Assembly (NCBI GenBank): GCA_016195965.1
Contig: JACPYR010000089.1
Coordinates: 1-44,734, forward strand
Length of the DNA stretch: 44,734 nucleotides
DNA from: Nitrosomonadales bacterium
Lineage (GTDB): Bacteria > Pseudomonadota > Gammaproteobacteria > Burkholderiales > Gallionellaceae
Reading direction: 5' to 3'
Within the stretch, counting starts at the first letter, position 1; the number at the start of each line of letters is the position of its first letter. Shown here piece by piece: positions 24,316 to 31,792 of this stretch. Below the pieces are notes generated by a model. The model had not been told where the DNA came from and searched no databases. It worked only from the letters and a program-made list of their open reading frames with translations. Position numbers and translations under genes: made by a program.

Positions 24316-26139
24316 TCATTCAAGATGAGCTGCTGCATCATTGCGATGCGTGATCCGGCGCGCCTCTTCAAGCGCCGCATCCAGATTGAAATATGGCTCG
24401 AACTCGCTGTGTGCCAGACGCTGCTCGATCACTTGCGGAAAACGCTGTATCACATCCAGCAGATGATTCGCCGCAGTCTGCCCCAGACCGCAATGCGAAC
24501 GGCGCTTGATCAGCGCACCCAGACGCTTCAACTCATCCACATCGTAATGCGTGCCATGCCCGCCGGCGATCTTGTCCACGCCATTTTTCAGCAGCGTCGT
24601 CCCGACCCGGCAAGGAGTGCAGAAGCCGCAGCTCTCATGCGCAAAAAAGTGCGCAAAGTTAACGGCCACTGCCAGCAGATCGCGTTCCTGGCCAAACACC
24701 ATGAACGACCCCCCGGTGGGCAAATCTTCGAAACCCAGTTTGCGGCCAAATTCGGCCTTGCCGATCAGTGTCCCGGATGGGCCGCCGACTTGCACCGCCT
24801 GCACATCCTTTGCGGCGCAGTCTTCCAGTACCTGCTGGATCGTGACGCCGAACGGATATTCGTAAATACCCGGCGCGGCACAATCGCCGCTGACACTCAG
24901 AATCTTGCTGCCCGCCGACTTCCCGGTACCCGTCGCGCTGAACCACGCGCTGCCGCGCAACGCGATATGGGCGGCGGCGGAAAATGTCTCGACATTGTTG
25001 ACCACGGTGGGCCGGCCCAAATAGCCATGCGTGACCGGAAACGGCGGGCGGTTACGCGGCACACCGCGCTTACCTTCCAGCGATTCGATCAAAGCCGATT
25101 CCTCGCCGCAGATGTAGGCTCCCGCGCCGACCACGATTTCGATTTCAAAATTAAATCCGGGCTGGCCGAGTATGTTGCGCCCCAACAATCCCAATTCGCG
25201 ACGGCGCGCCAATACGGCTTGCAGTTGCGGCAACAGATAACGGTATTCGCCGCGCAAATAGAGCAAGCCTTGTCCGGAGCCGATCACCCTGGCGCAAACC
25301 GTCATCCCCTCGAACACTTCATCGGCATAACTGTGCAACAGAATGCGATCCTTGAAGGTGCCTGGCTCGCCCTCATCTGCGTTACAAACCACATAGTGCG
25401 CGTCACCCGGCGCTTCGCGGCAGAACTGCCATTTCATCCCGGTGCTGAATCCCGCGCCACCCCGACCGCGCAGGCCGGATCGAGTAATTTCATCCAGCGT
25501 CGCATCGGCGCCGCGCGCTATCATCGCATGCAAGCCATCGCCAGCGACCAGATCATCCTTGAGCAGCAAGCCACTGCTGCGGATATTGTCATCCACATCG
25601 AACCATTCTTCCGGCCAGCCCTCCAGCGGTACCGCCGCATTGACCAGTGCGGCAATACGCTCGATCCGCCCGCTGTCCAGACGGATAATCGGCCTGTCGT
25701 TGACCAGCATGGCCGCACCGTGGTCGCACATGCCAACACAGGAAGTCTGATCTACGCTGACCAGCCCGTCGGCGCGCGTCCTGCCCGCCACCACGCCGAG
25801 CAATTGACATAGCAGTTGCAACAAATTTTTTCCGCCTGCCATGTAGCCGCAACTGGTGCAGTTGCTGAGCAGAATGTTGTAACGCCCGCGCGGAATGTTG
25901 TGAAAGAAAGAATAAAACTCGACCACCGATTCAACCTGGCCGACAGGCAAATTCAGATGCGATGCGACCTCGGCAACAGCCCGATGAGGAATATGCAGTA
26001 ACTGCTGTTGCAGCGCATGCAAGATATGCAGCAGATGGTCGGATCGGTTCTGCGCGATGACCGAACGTATCTGGTCGATCGAGCATTCATGGTCAATCGA
26101 GTATGCATGGGATGAATTTACCGCTGGCTTATGCTTCAA
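24316..26139 (-). CDS. hoxF: NAD-linked hydrogenase diaphorase subunit HoxF (NuoE-NuoF fusion)
   Basis: HoxF carries FMN and the NAD(H) site. The 607-residue protein joins a NuoE-like thioredoxin-fold domain (about 20-165, with Cys94, Cys97, Cys134, Cys138) to a NuoF-like domain. The latter shows GLRGRGGAGFSTGMKW, the NAD-binding CNADEGEPGTFKDR, GAGAYICGEESAL and the [4Fe-4S] ligands Cys504, Cys507, Cys510 and Cys550. The first codon is TTG (26139), with GAGGAG 5 nt upstream and no other credible start before residue 100. The first Cys pair is C-x2-C, tighter than the usual C-x4-C of NuoE. It is the first gene of the hydrogenase operon. Confidence 0.93.
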   Translation of the reverse strand: MKHKPAVNSSHAYSIDHECSIDQIRSVIAQNRSDHLLHILHALQQQLLHIPHRAVAEVASHLNLPVGQVESVVEFYSFFHNIPRGRYNILLSNCTSCGYMAGGKNLLQLLCQLLGVVAGRTRADGLVSVDQTSCVGMCDHGAAMLVNDRPIIRLDSGRIERIAALVNAAVPLEGWPEEWFDVDDNIRSSGLLLKDDLVAGDGLHAMIARGADATLDEITRSGLRGRGGAGFSTGMKWQFCREAPGDAHYVVCNADEGEPGTFKDRILLHSYADEVFEGMTVCARVIGSGQGLLYLRGEYRYLLPQLQAVLARRRELGLLGRNILGQPGFNFEIEIVVGAGAYICGEESALIESLEGKRGVPRNRPPFPVTHGYLGRPTVVNNVETFSAAAHIALRGSAWFSATGTGKSAGSKILSVSGDCAAPGIYEYPFGVTIQQVLEDCAAKDVQAVQVGGPSGTLIGKAEFGRKLGFEDLPTGGSFMVFGQERDLLAVAVNFAHFFAHESCGFCTPCRVGTTLLKNGVDKIAGGHGTHYDVDELKRLGALIKRRSHCGLGQTAANHLLDVIQRFPQVIEQRLAHSEFEPYFNLDAALEEARRITHRNDAAAHLE

Positions 26140-26227
26140 GGCAACTCCTCACTCGATCACGACCGGAAACGAAGATTACTCTCATGCAGAATCACCGGTC
26201 AATCAGGAAAATCCTAAAATTCCTGCC

Positions 26228-26348
26228 CGTATTCCGAATACGCCGCAACGCCTATAGCTTTTATAGGCTCATCCTACCAGTTTATTCATACTCCCAGTCA
26301 GAGAAAACCCTATTCCTGATCCCGCATATTGCTGATAGCCAATCAGCA
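26228..26348. promoter_or_regulatory. Cluster of three palindromes upstream of hoxF
   Basis: Three 7-bp-arm inverted repeats within 120 bp, 90-210 bp before the hoxF start codon, are candidates for operator sites or leader RNA hairpins. None is followed by a T-run, so they do not look like terminators. The regulator is unknown. Confidence 0.4.
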
Positions 26349-26393
26349 TTCCTTGATTCGCGACCATTGTATGGCAACTCCACGAGCGACTAG

Positions 26394-26595
26394 AGGGCAC
26401 TGCTAAAAATCCACCTTTCATCCCAGCTGATGCAACCACTAGCCACTCGCCTAAGCCATCAAACAAAACGACAGCCAAGTCGCTGGTTATACTGTGTTGC
26501 GGAAAAGATTTTCTGCTTACATATCACACATATGCGGCACTGCAAAATTTTCCGCGCCGTGTATTTGAGCGAACCCCGAATTTTAGAAGTGCCCT
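26394..26595. mobile_element. 202-bp MITE-like element with AGGGCACT terminal inverted repeats
   Basis: The left end AGGGCACTGCTAAAAATCC and the right end, reverse complemented, AGGGCACTTCTAAAATTCGG agree over about 17 of 19 positions. The interior has no credible transposase, so this is a non-autonomous or decayed element. Its right end is 8 bp from the talB stop codon. Confidence 0.6.
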
Positions 26596-26603
26596 GGAGC
26601 TTC

Positions 26604-27557
26604 CTACAGTCGTTCTGCGAGCGCCTGTTCCAGCTTGATCTGGTCGATCGTAAAGCCGCGTATGCCCTCTGCGAGTTTTTCTGTTGCCATCGCATCCTGA
26701 TTCATCTCCCAGCGAAACTCGGCTTCGGTCATCGAGGCGGGGCGCGGCTTGATGGCTCCGGTGTAGTTCAGACGGCGTTGCAGCACGCCCTCCGCTTGCT
26801 GCAATTCTTCCAGCAATGCCGGACTGATAGTCAGGCGGTCACAACCGGCCAATCCCAGAATTTCGCCGCTGTTGCGAAACGACGCCCCCATCACGGTGGT
26901 CGGGTAACCGTGCTCTTTGTAGTACTGGTAGATGCGCCGTACCGACAACACGCCCTGATCCTCCTCGGCAGGAATATCAGCGCGGCCTTCCCGGCTTTTT
27001 TGCCAATCGAAAATGCGCCCGACAAACGGCGAGATCAGCGTGACGCCCGCTTCGGCGCAGGCGCGCGCCTGTGCAAAGCCAAACATCAGCGTGAGGTTGC
27101 AGTGTATGCCCTCGTGTTCGAGTATCTCGCCCGCGCGTATCCCTTCCCAGGTCGAAGCGATCTTGATCAGCACACGCTCATTGGAAACCCCCGCCTCGTT
27201 GTATAGCAGGATCAGCTTGCGTGCCTTGGCGAGCGTGGCCTGTGTATCGAACGACAGACGTGCATCCACTTCGGTGGAAATGCGGCCGGGCACGATCTTC
27301 AACACTTCGAGACCGACATCCACGGCCAGCTTGTCCATCGCATCGTATGCTTGCCGCGCGCGCTCGTTGCTTTGCGATTTCGCCCACCCGATCGCATCGG
27401 CGATCAGCGGGGCGTACTCTGGCAAGGTCGCCGCCTTCAGCAACAGCGAAGGGTTGGTGGTCGCATCTTGCGGGCGATGCCGGCGTATTGCCTCAATGTC
27501 ACCGGTGTCGGCGACGATGGCAGTCATGGATTTCAACTGCTCGAGCAAATTTGCCAT
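26604..27557 (-). CDS. tal: Transaldolase
   Basis: Transaldolase transfers dihydroxyacetone units in the non-oxidative pentose phosphate pathway. The 317-residue protein fits class TalB. The N-terminal motif [13 protein letters not shown] is present, and the Schiff-base lysine lies in [11 protein letters not shown]. The [23 protein letters not shown] segment near the C terminus is also typical. The ATG is preceded by a strong GGAGGTGA. Confidence 0.96.
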   Translation of the reverse strand: MANLLEQLKSMTAIVADTGDIEAIRRHRPQDATTNPSLLLKAATLPEYAPLIADAIGWAKSQSNERARQAYDAMDKLAVDVGLEVLKIVPGRISTEVDARLSFDTQATLAKARKLILLYNEAGVSNERVLIKIASTWEGIRAGEILEHEGIHCNLTLMFGFAQARACAEAGVTLISPFVGRIFDWQKSREGRADIPAEEDQGVLSVRRIYQYYKEHGYPTTVMGASFRNSGEILGLAGCDRLTISPALLEELQQAEGVLQRRLNYTGAIKPRPASMTEAEFRWEMNQDAMATEKLAEGIRGFTIDQIKLEQALAERL

Positions 27558-27600
27558 ATCGTCACCTCCGGTTTAAAAGTTAATGAGACGCTGAACTATT

Positions 27601-27628
27601 CGTCATTTCCGCGTAGGCGGTGATCCAG
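27601..27628. repeat. REP-like CGTCATTTCCGCG...GGCGG repeat
   Basis: CGTCATTTCCGCGTAGGCGG followed by TGATCCAG resembles the common proteobacterial intergenic repeat of the form GTCATTCCCGCG...CGGGAATCCAG. It can fold as CCGC-gtag-GCGG. It lies 16 bp after the stop of the Aer-PAS/PP2C gene and may help end that transcript. Confidence 0.5.
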
Positions 27629-27644
27629 TGCCTTAATTTACGGT

Positions 27645-29405
27645 TCACTTACACACATAATAGGCGATCGCCTCGCTGCCGCGTTGCGCGAACTCCAGCT
27701 TATAGGCCAAGCCTTTTACCAGCGCGATGCCCCGGCCATATTGTTCGACCTGCCCGCCCCCTTGGATTGCGGCATAGTCAAATCCTTTGCCGCTATCGGC
27801 GACACGGATTTTTACACCATACATATCCTCAATAACCACCTTCTCGATTTCGATATCTATGTTGCCGGTGTCCAGTGCGCGCAGCCGCTCTTCACGCAGT
27901 AGCAAAAATTGCTCGAAACCATCCGCGCCCTGTTTGATTGCGGAATCGAGATGCAGCACCCCATGGTCAAGGGCGTTGTTGAACAGTTCGGACAAAATCA
28001 GTAACAGGGCCGAATGATGGTCGCGGGTGGCATGGATTTGCGCGATGACTTGCGTGAGCAGCGGTATCACCTCGACATATTTCAGCTCATCCGCACCCAG
28101 GCTGATGGCCAACCGCCAATCGCTATCCAGGGCTTTAGGGGAACCCCGATGCATCAGTTCGTCCGAACTTTCCGCTACGGGCATGCTGATCATCGCCAGC
28201 GAAATATCGTCATGCGCCGGTTGCCCGCACAAATGGCGTTCCAGGCCATCCAGAAGCTCATCGAATCGCCCTTGCGGTGGGGCATGCTCCAGAAACACGT
28301 CGATCCGTTCAGTGCCGAATTGGACGCCATAAGGTGATTCGGCCTCCGGCAAACCATCCGAAAACAGGAACAACTGGCAATCTTGTTTATATTGGAACGC
28401 CTCCGTTCCGGAAGAGAAATCCCGCTTGCCCAATATACCCAAAGGCAAGTTGCTGGATGGCCATTTGCGCAAAATATCCCCGTCCGCACCGATGAGCACT
28501 GGCGCGGGATTCCCGCCGTTCCACACCTCGATGGCCTGGTTGCGCAAATTGACCGAAATCAGGGTTGCGGAGACAAAACGATCCACCGGCATAAATTTGT
28601 GGATCTTCTGGTTCAACTCCTCCACTATCCGCGCGATGCCAAAGCCTTTTTTGGTCATCGCATAAAAAGCCTGGCTAAGCGGCAAAACGTTCATCGCGGC
28701 GGTCAGGCCGTGGCCGACCGCATCGGCGAGCAGGATATGCAATACATCGCCCGGAGTCCGTGCGGCAAGAATCATGTCGCCGCTGTAATAAAACGCCGGG
28801 CTGATCTTATGGCGCACCAGAGAGTCCAGCGTGCTGTTCATATTGCTGATGCGCATCATGATGTCGCTGCCGATACGCAATTCTTCCTCGCTGCTATCGC
28901 GGTATTTCTCCAGCGCCATGATTTTTTCGGCGAGCCGCTGTTGCGATTCGACGATGAAATCCAAACTGGACTTCACGATCGTCTCCGCAGCAGGTATTCC
29001 TGCCCGCAATGCCTGGTAACAATGTTCTGCGGCAGCAACTTGTGCATCCATCGGCTTGTAGCGCAGCGAGACATAGCCGACCATCTCGCTATCGGCTATC
29101 CAGGGGGATATATTGGCTTCCACCCAGTAGTAGTCGCCATTTTTGCAGCGGTTCTTGATCACCCGGTTCCATGGCTTGCCCGATTGTATGGACTTCCAGC
29201 AATCGGCGAAAACCTCTGCAGGTACATCGGGATGGCGGATTAAGTTATGCGGCGCACCGAGCAACTCCCCTTCGCTGTAACCGGAAATTTCACAAAAAGG
29301 GCGATTGCAATAGGTGATGACGCCCTTGAGGTTGGTTCTGGAAACCAGCACCTCGCCTTCCGGAACCAGACGCTCAATATCGGTAACAGGCAGATTGATC
29401 CGCAT
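27645..29405 (-). CDS. Aer-type PAS / PP2C (SpoIIE) phosphatase / HATPase switch protein
   Basis: The 586-residue soluble protein has three modules. The PAS domain (about 18-120) is of the Aer aerotaxis type, with PHNLIRHPDVP and VIKNRCKNGDYYWVEAN. Arg57, His58 and Asp60 align at the same numbers as the FAD-binding residues of E. coli Aer. A PP2C/SpoIIE phosphatase (about 205-395; LLADAVGHGLTAAM, LFLFSDGLPEAE, HDDISLAMI) follows. The C-terminal RsbW-like ATPase has LSELFNNALDHG, VADSGKGFD and QYGRGIALVKGL. It probably phosphorylates and dephosphorylates the adjacent STAS protein in response to redox state. The ATG at 29405 has AAGG upstream; a GTG at 29432 is an alternative. Confidence 0.88.
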   Translation of the reverse strand: MRINLPVTDIERLVPEGEVLVSRTNLKGVITYCNRPFCEISGYSEGELLGAPHNLIRHPDVPAEVFADCWKSIQSGKPWNRVIKNRCKNGDYYWVEANISPWIADSEMVGYVSLRYKPMDAQVAAAEHCYQALRAGIPAAETIVKSSLDFIVESQQRLAEKIMALEKYRDSSEEELRIGSDIMMRISNMNSTLDSLVRHKISPAFYYSGDMILAARTPGDVLHILLADAVGHGLTAAMNVLPLSQAFYAMTKKGFGIARIVEELNQKIHKFMPVDRFVSATLISVNLRNQAIEVWNGGNPAPVLIGADGDILRKWPSSNLPLGILGKRDFSSGTEAFQYKQDCQLFLFSDGLPEAESPYGVQFGTERIDVFLEHAPPQGRFDELLDGLERHLCGQPAHDDISLAMISMPVAESSDELMHRGSPKALDSDWRLAISLGADELKYVEVIPLLTQVIAQIHATRDHHSALLLILSELFNNALDHGVLHLDSAIKQGADGFEQFLLLREERLRALDTGNIDIEIEKVVIEDMYGVKIRVADSGKGFDYAAIQGGGQVEQYGRGIALVKGLAYKLEFAQRGSEAIAYYVCK

Positions 29406-29446
29406 CGCACCCACCTTCAATTCAACGACCACATTATCGGCACGGA

Positions 29447-29761
29447 TTAATTGGCGCGCCTGATATTGAATATCTTGCCGAAGTTCGCGACCTCCAGAAC
29501 CTGCGATACCACGTCTGAAGAATTGAGCAGCGTAACGGATTTATTGGTTGCCTTGGCGCGCTCGTTCAGCAACATCAACATACCCAACGCGGAGCTATCC
29601 AGATAATCCACGTTGCTCATCTCGACCTCAATTTCGCGCACCGCGGCATTTTCCAGCACCGGAGTATAGGCATCCTTGAATTCGCGATGCACATGAAAAT
29701 CGAAACGGCCCGACATCGCAAGACGTGCGGTGCTGTCCTTTACTAGCGTGCTGATGCTCAT
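29447..29761 (-). CDS. STAS-domain anti-sigma factor antagonist (SpoIIAA/RsbV-like)
   Basis: This 104-residue single STAS domain has the phosphorylatable serine segment YLDSSALGMLML (Ser56/Ser57), as in SpoIIAA and RsbV. Such proteins bind a kinase/anti-sigma partner when unphosphorylated. The ATG at 29761 has AAAGGGGA upstream; an ATG at 29779 lacks one. It directly precedes the Aer-PAS/PP2C/HATPase gene (41 bp), a natural kinase/phosphatase partner. Confidence 0.9.
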   Translation of the reverse strand: MSISTLVKDSTARLAMSGRFDFHVHREFKDAYTPVLENAAVREIEVEMSNVDYLDSSALGMLMLLNERAKATNKSVTLLNSSDVVSQVLEVANFGKIFNIRRAN

Positions 29762-30160
29762 GATGATCCCCTTTATCAATGGAAATTAGACCCGATTGCC
29801 TTTGCCGAAGTGCGTGACCTGATACTCGAAAGTATAGCGGGCAATTCTCTGTAACGGCATTATCTCGCAAATCCCGCTCGTTGTGTCCGCCCTCCTTGAT
29901 CGCCTCGTTTATTTTGGTGAATGCACATCAATTCTCCAGCGCCTTAACTTCCCGAGTTTATATATACATCCCCGCTAGTGTAGTGTTGCATTCTGTTTGG
30001 AACTTAACTTCTCCAGTGGGAGCGGCTTTAGCCGCGATGGGTCGCTCGAGTTTATTGTCCGCATCGCGGCTAAAGCCGCTCCCACATAGGACTTGCTTGA
30101 TAACTCAATTGAGTTTAATCAACAGTACAACGCTACACTAGTATCAGTTTCGCCTGAGGC
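29762..30160. other. 399-bp gap between cheD and the STAS gene
   Basis: The cheD-proximal part is a 168-bp MITE copy (29975-30142). The remaining ~210 bp before the STAS gene has no gene. It holds a small hairpin ATACT-cgaa-AGTAT (29822-29835) and presumably the STAS promoter, which I could not place. In many betaproteobacterial chemotaxis operons cheB follows cheD; there is no trace of it here. Confidence 0.6.
29975..30142. mobile_element. MITE copy 1 with CTAGTGTAG terminal inverted repeats
   Basis: This 168-bp element starts CTAGTGTAGTGTTGCATT and ends with the inverse of CTAGTGTAGCGTTGTACTG. Inside is a perfect 24-bp-arm hairpin (30016-30039 and 30062-30085) built on GTGGGAGCGGCTTTAGCCGC. 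The segments TTCTGTTTGGAACTTAACTT and GGACTTGCTTGATAACT are shared with the second copy at 42860-43025. There is no coding capacity. TA at each end suggests a TA target. Confidence 0.85.
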
Positions 30161-30775
30161 TCAATTGAACAATTCCACATCTCCCTCCAGCGCGGCAAAA
30201 TGCAGCCGGGTGCTGTAGTCGGTTTCGCGGTTGATGATCGTATCGTTATGCATTTTTTTCAATTTCTTAACCCTGACCAATCCGTTATTGGGGAAGAAAT
30301 ACACCTTGCGCGGATAAATATCGAGCAAGTCCTCGGCGACGATGGAAATTTTTTCCGTCCGGAGAAACCTCAGCACGAATTCAGCATTGCGCTCGCCGAC
30401 ATTAGCGACGGTGAAGCCGCGCAGCACCGCGCCGCCGCCGAATACTTTCGCCTCCAGATTTCCGCGTTTCGCGCCCAGTTTGAGCAACTGGTTAATCAAT
30501 ATTTCCATCGCGTAGGTTCCATAGCGCGCCGAATCGCCCAACGGATTATTTTTATCCAGGCCACCTTCCGGCAACATGAAATGGTTCATGCCGCCGATAC
30601 CGTTGACCTTATCGCGCATACAGGCGCACACACAGGAACCGAGCACCGTTACCAGCAACATGTCGCGTGCCGTCGCATAATATTCCCCGGGCAATATCTT
30701 GGCTGCCTCGGTATTATGCTGCCGGTCAAAATAAATATTGGGTGCCAGCAATTCTTCATAACCATGTTCGGTCAT
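30161..30775 (-). CDS. cheD: Chemoreceptor glutamine deamidase CheD
   Basis: CheD deamidates receptor glutamines to glutamates and tunes chemoreceptor output. The 204-residue protein has catalytic Cys48 (VLGSCVCACM) and His65 (GGMNHFMLP) in the spacing of characterised CheD proteins, plus the KVFGGGAVL segment. The C-terminal 50 residues extend past the usual domain and end GDVELFN. The hexapeptide GDVELF also ends the chemoreceptor at 34304-35575. The ATG has GGGGG upstream and follows cheR closely. Confidence 0.93.
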   Translation of the reverse strand: MTEHGYEELLAPNIYFDRQHNTEAAKILPGEYYATARDMLLVTVLGSCVCACMRDKVNGIGGMNHFMLPEGGLDKNNPLGDSARYGTYAMEILINQLLKLGAKRGNLEAKVFGGGAVLRGFTVANVGERNAEFVLRFLRTEKISIVAEDLLDIYPRKVYFFPNNGLVRVKKLKKMHNDTIINRETDYSTRLHFAALEGDVELFN

Positions 30776-30813
30776 GGCGTCCCCCTTTCCAAAAAGTTGT
30801 CGTGATCGACAAA

Positions 30814-31686
30814 TTATTTTTCATGGTGAACAATTAATCCCGGCTTGGCCAATTCATACACCGTCTTGCCGCGCAAACGGAACACATGAGCGGCGTTGTG
30901 AAAACTCTCCGAATGGCCGGCAAACAGCCAGCCATCCGGCCGCAGCAATGGCGCAAACCGTTCCAATATCCTGAGCTGCGTTTCCTTGTCGAAATAGATC
31001 ATCACATTGCGGCAAAAAATCGCATCCAGCGGAGAGCGTATCGGCCAATCGTCGCCGAGCAAATTGACCTGTCTAAAACGAATCATCGCGCGCAGTTCCG
31101 GTTTCACCCGCACCCAACCGGATCGCTCCCCGGTCCCCTGAAGAAAAAAACGCTTCAGCACATTGGCAGATAATTTTTCGACGCGCTCGACCGGATAAAC
31201 ACCCGCTTCCGCCCTGGCCAGCACATTGGTATCCACATCGGACGCGATGATGGACACGGGCGGGGTAAAACTGCCAAAGGCATCCACCATGGCCATCGCC
31301 ATCGAGTATGGCTCTTCGCCCGTCGAGGCAGCCGAACACCACAGCGCAATGGGGTGCCGGCCTTGCTGTCGGAGTACATGTTCGGCCAACAGCGGAAAAT
31401 GATGCGGCTCACGGAAAAAAGCCGTCAGATTGGTGGTGAGCGAATTGACGAACGCCTCCCATTCTGCCGCATTGTCGCTTTCCAGCAAGGCCAGATATTC
31501 GCGAAAGTTGCCTATCCCGGTCGCGCGCAGCCGCCGTGCCAGGCGGCTGTACACCATGTCCTGCTTGGATTGGTTCAGCGAAATTCCCGCGTGTGCATAA
31601 ATCAACTGCCGGACCCGATCGAAATCCTTGCCGGTAAATTCAAATTCACGGTCGCGCCCGCTGGCGGATTGCATGTTCGTATCCAT
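30814..31686 (-). CDS. cheR: Chemotaxis methyltransferase CheR
   Basis: CheR methylates receptor glutamates using S-adenosylmethionine. The 290-residue protein has the N-terminal helical domain with SRLARRLRATG, and the SAM site LWCSAASTGEEPYSMAM. The catalytic-domain segments TTNLTAFFREPHHF, SDVDTNVLARAEAGVY and FCRNVMIYF are also present. It lacks a TPR tail. A large receptor at the right of the window ends in a CheR-type tether pentapeptide (EWKEF). GGGGA precedes the ATG. Confidence 0.95.
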   Translation of the reverse strand: MDTNMQSASGRDREFEFTGKDFDRVRQLIYAHAGISLNQSKQDMVYSRLARRLRATGIGNFREYLALLESDNAAEWEAFVNSLTTNLTAFFREPHHFPLLAEHVLRQQGRHPIALWCSAASTGEEPYSMAMAMVDAFGSFTPPVSIIASDVDTNVLARAEAGVYPVERVEKLSANVLKRFFLQGTGERSGWVRVKPELRAMIRFRQVNLLGDDWPIRSPLDAIFCRNVMIYFDKETQLRILERFAPLLRPDGWLFAGHSESFHNAAHVFRLRGKTVYELAKPGLIVHHEK

Positions 31687-31792
31687 AGTATCCCCGCTTG
31701 CATGGGTTCAATAATTAATCGGGCGCATGCATTAACCGAGCAACATTCCTCCTGATGCGGCCCGCACCACATCCCGCGATTCGAACAACTCG

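Larger units (their letters stand above)
26140..26603. other. 464-bp leader between talB and hoxF with three palindromes and a MITE-like element
   Basis: No credible gene was found here. The hoxF-proximal half holds three perfect inverted repeats: CGTATTC-c-GAATACG (26228-26242), GCCTATA-gcttt-TATAGGC (26250-26268) and TGCTGAT-agcca-ATCAGCA (26330-26348). The talB-proximal half is the 202-bp element at 26394-26595. The hydrogenase promoter must lie here or upstream, but no clear sigma-54 or sigma-70 match was recognised. Confidence 0.6.

Noticed and set aside
24325-25812. 495-codon plus-strand open frame
   Set aside because: Antisense to hoxF; no recognisable domain, and hoxF has full family motifs.
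26269-26478. 69-codon minus-strand frame in the hox leader
   Set aside because: Spans the boundary of the MITE-like element, has no clear ribosome site and no recognised family.
26140-26603. Possible sigma-54 promoter for the hydrogenase operon
   Set aside because: No TGGCAC-N5-TTGC-type match was found on the minus strand; GCGGCACTGC at 26535 lacks the second half.
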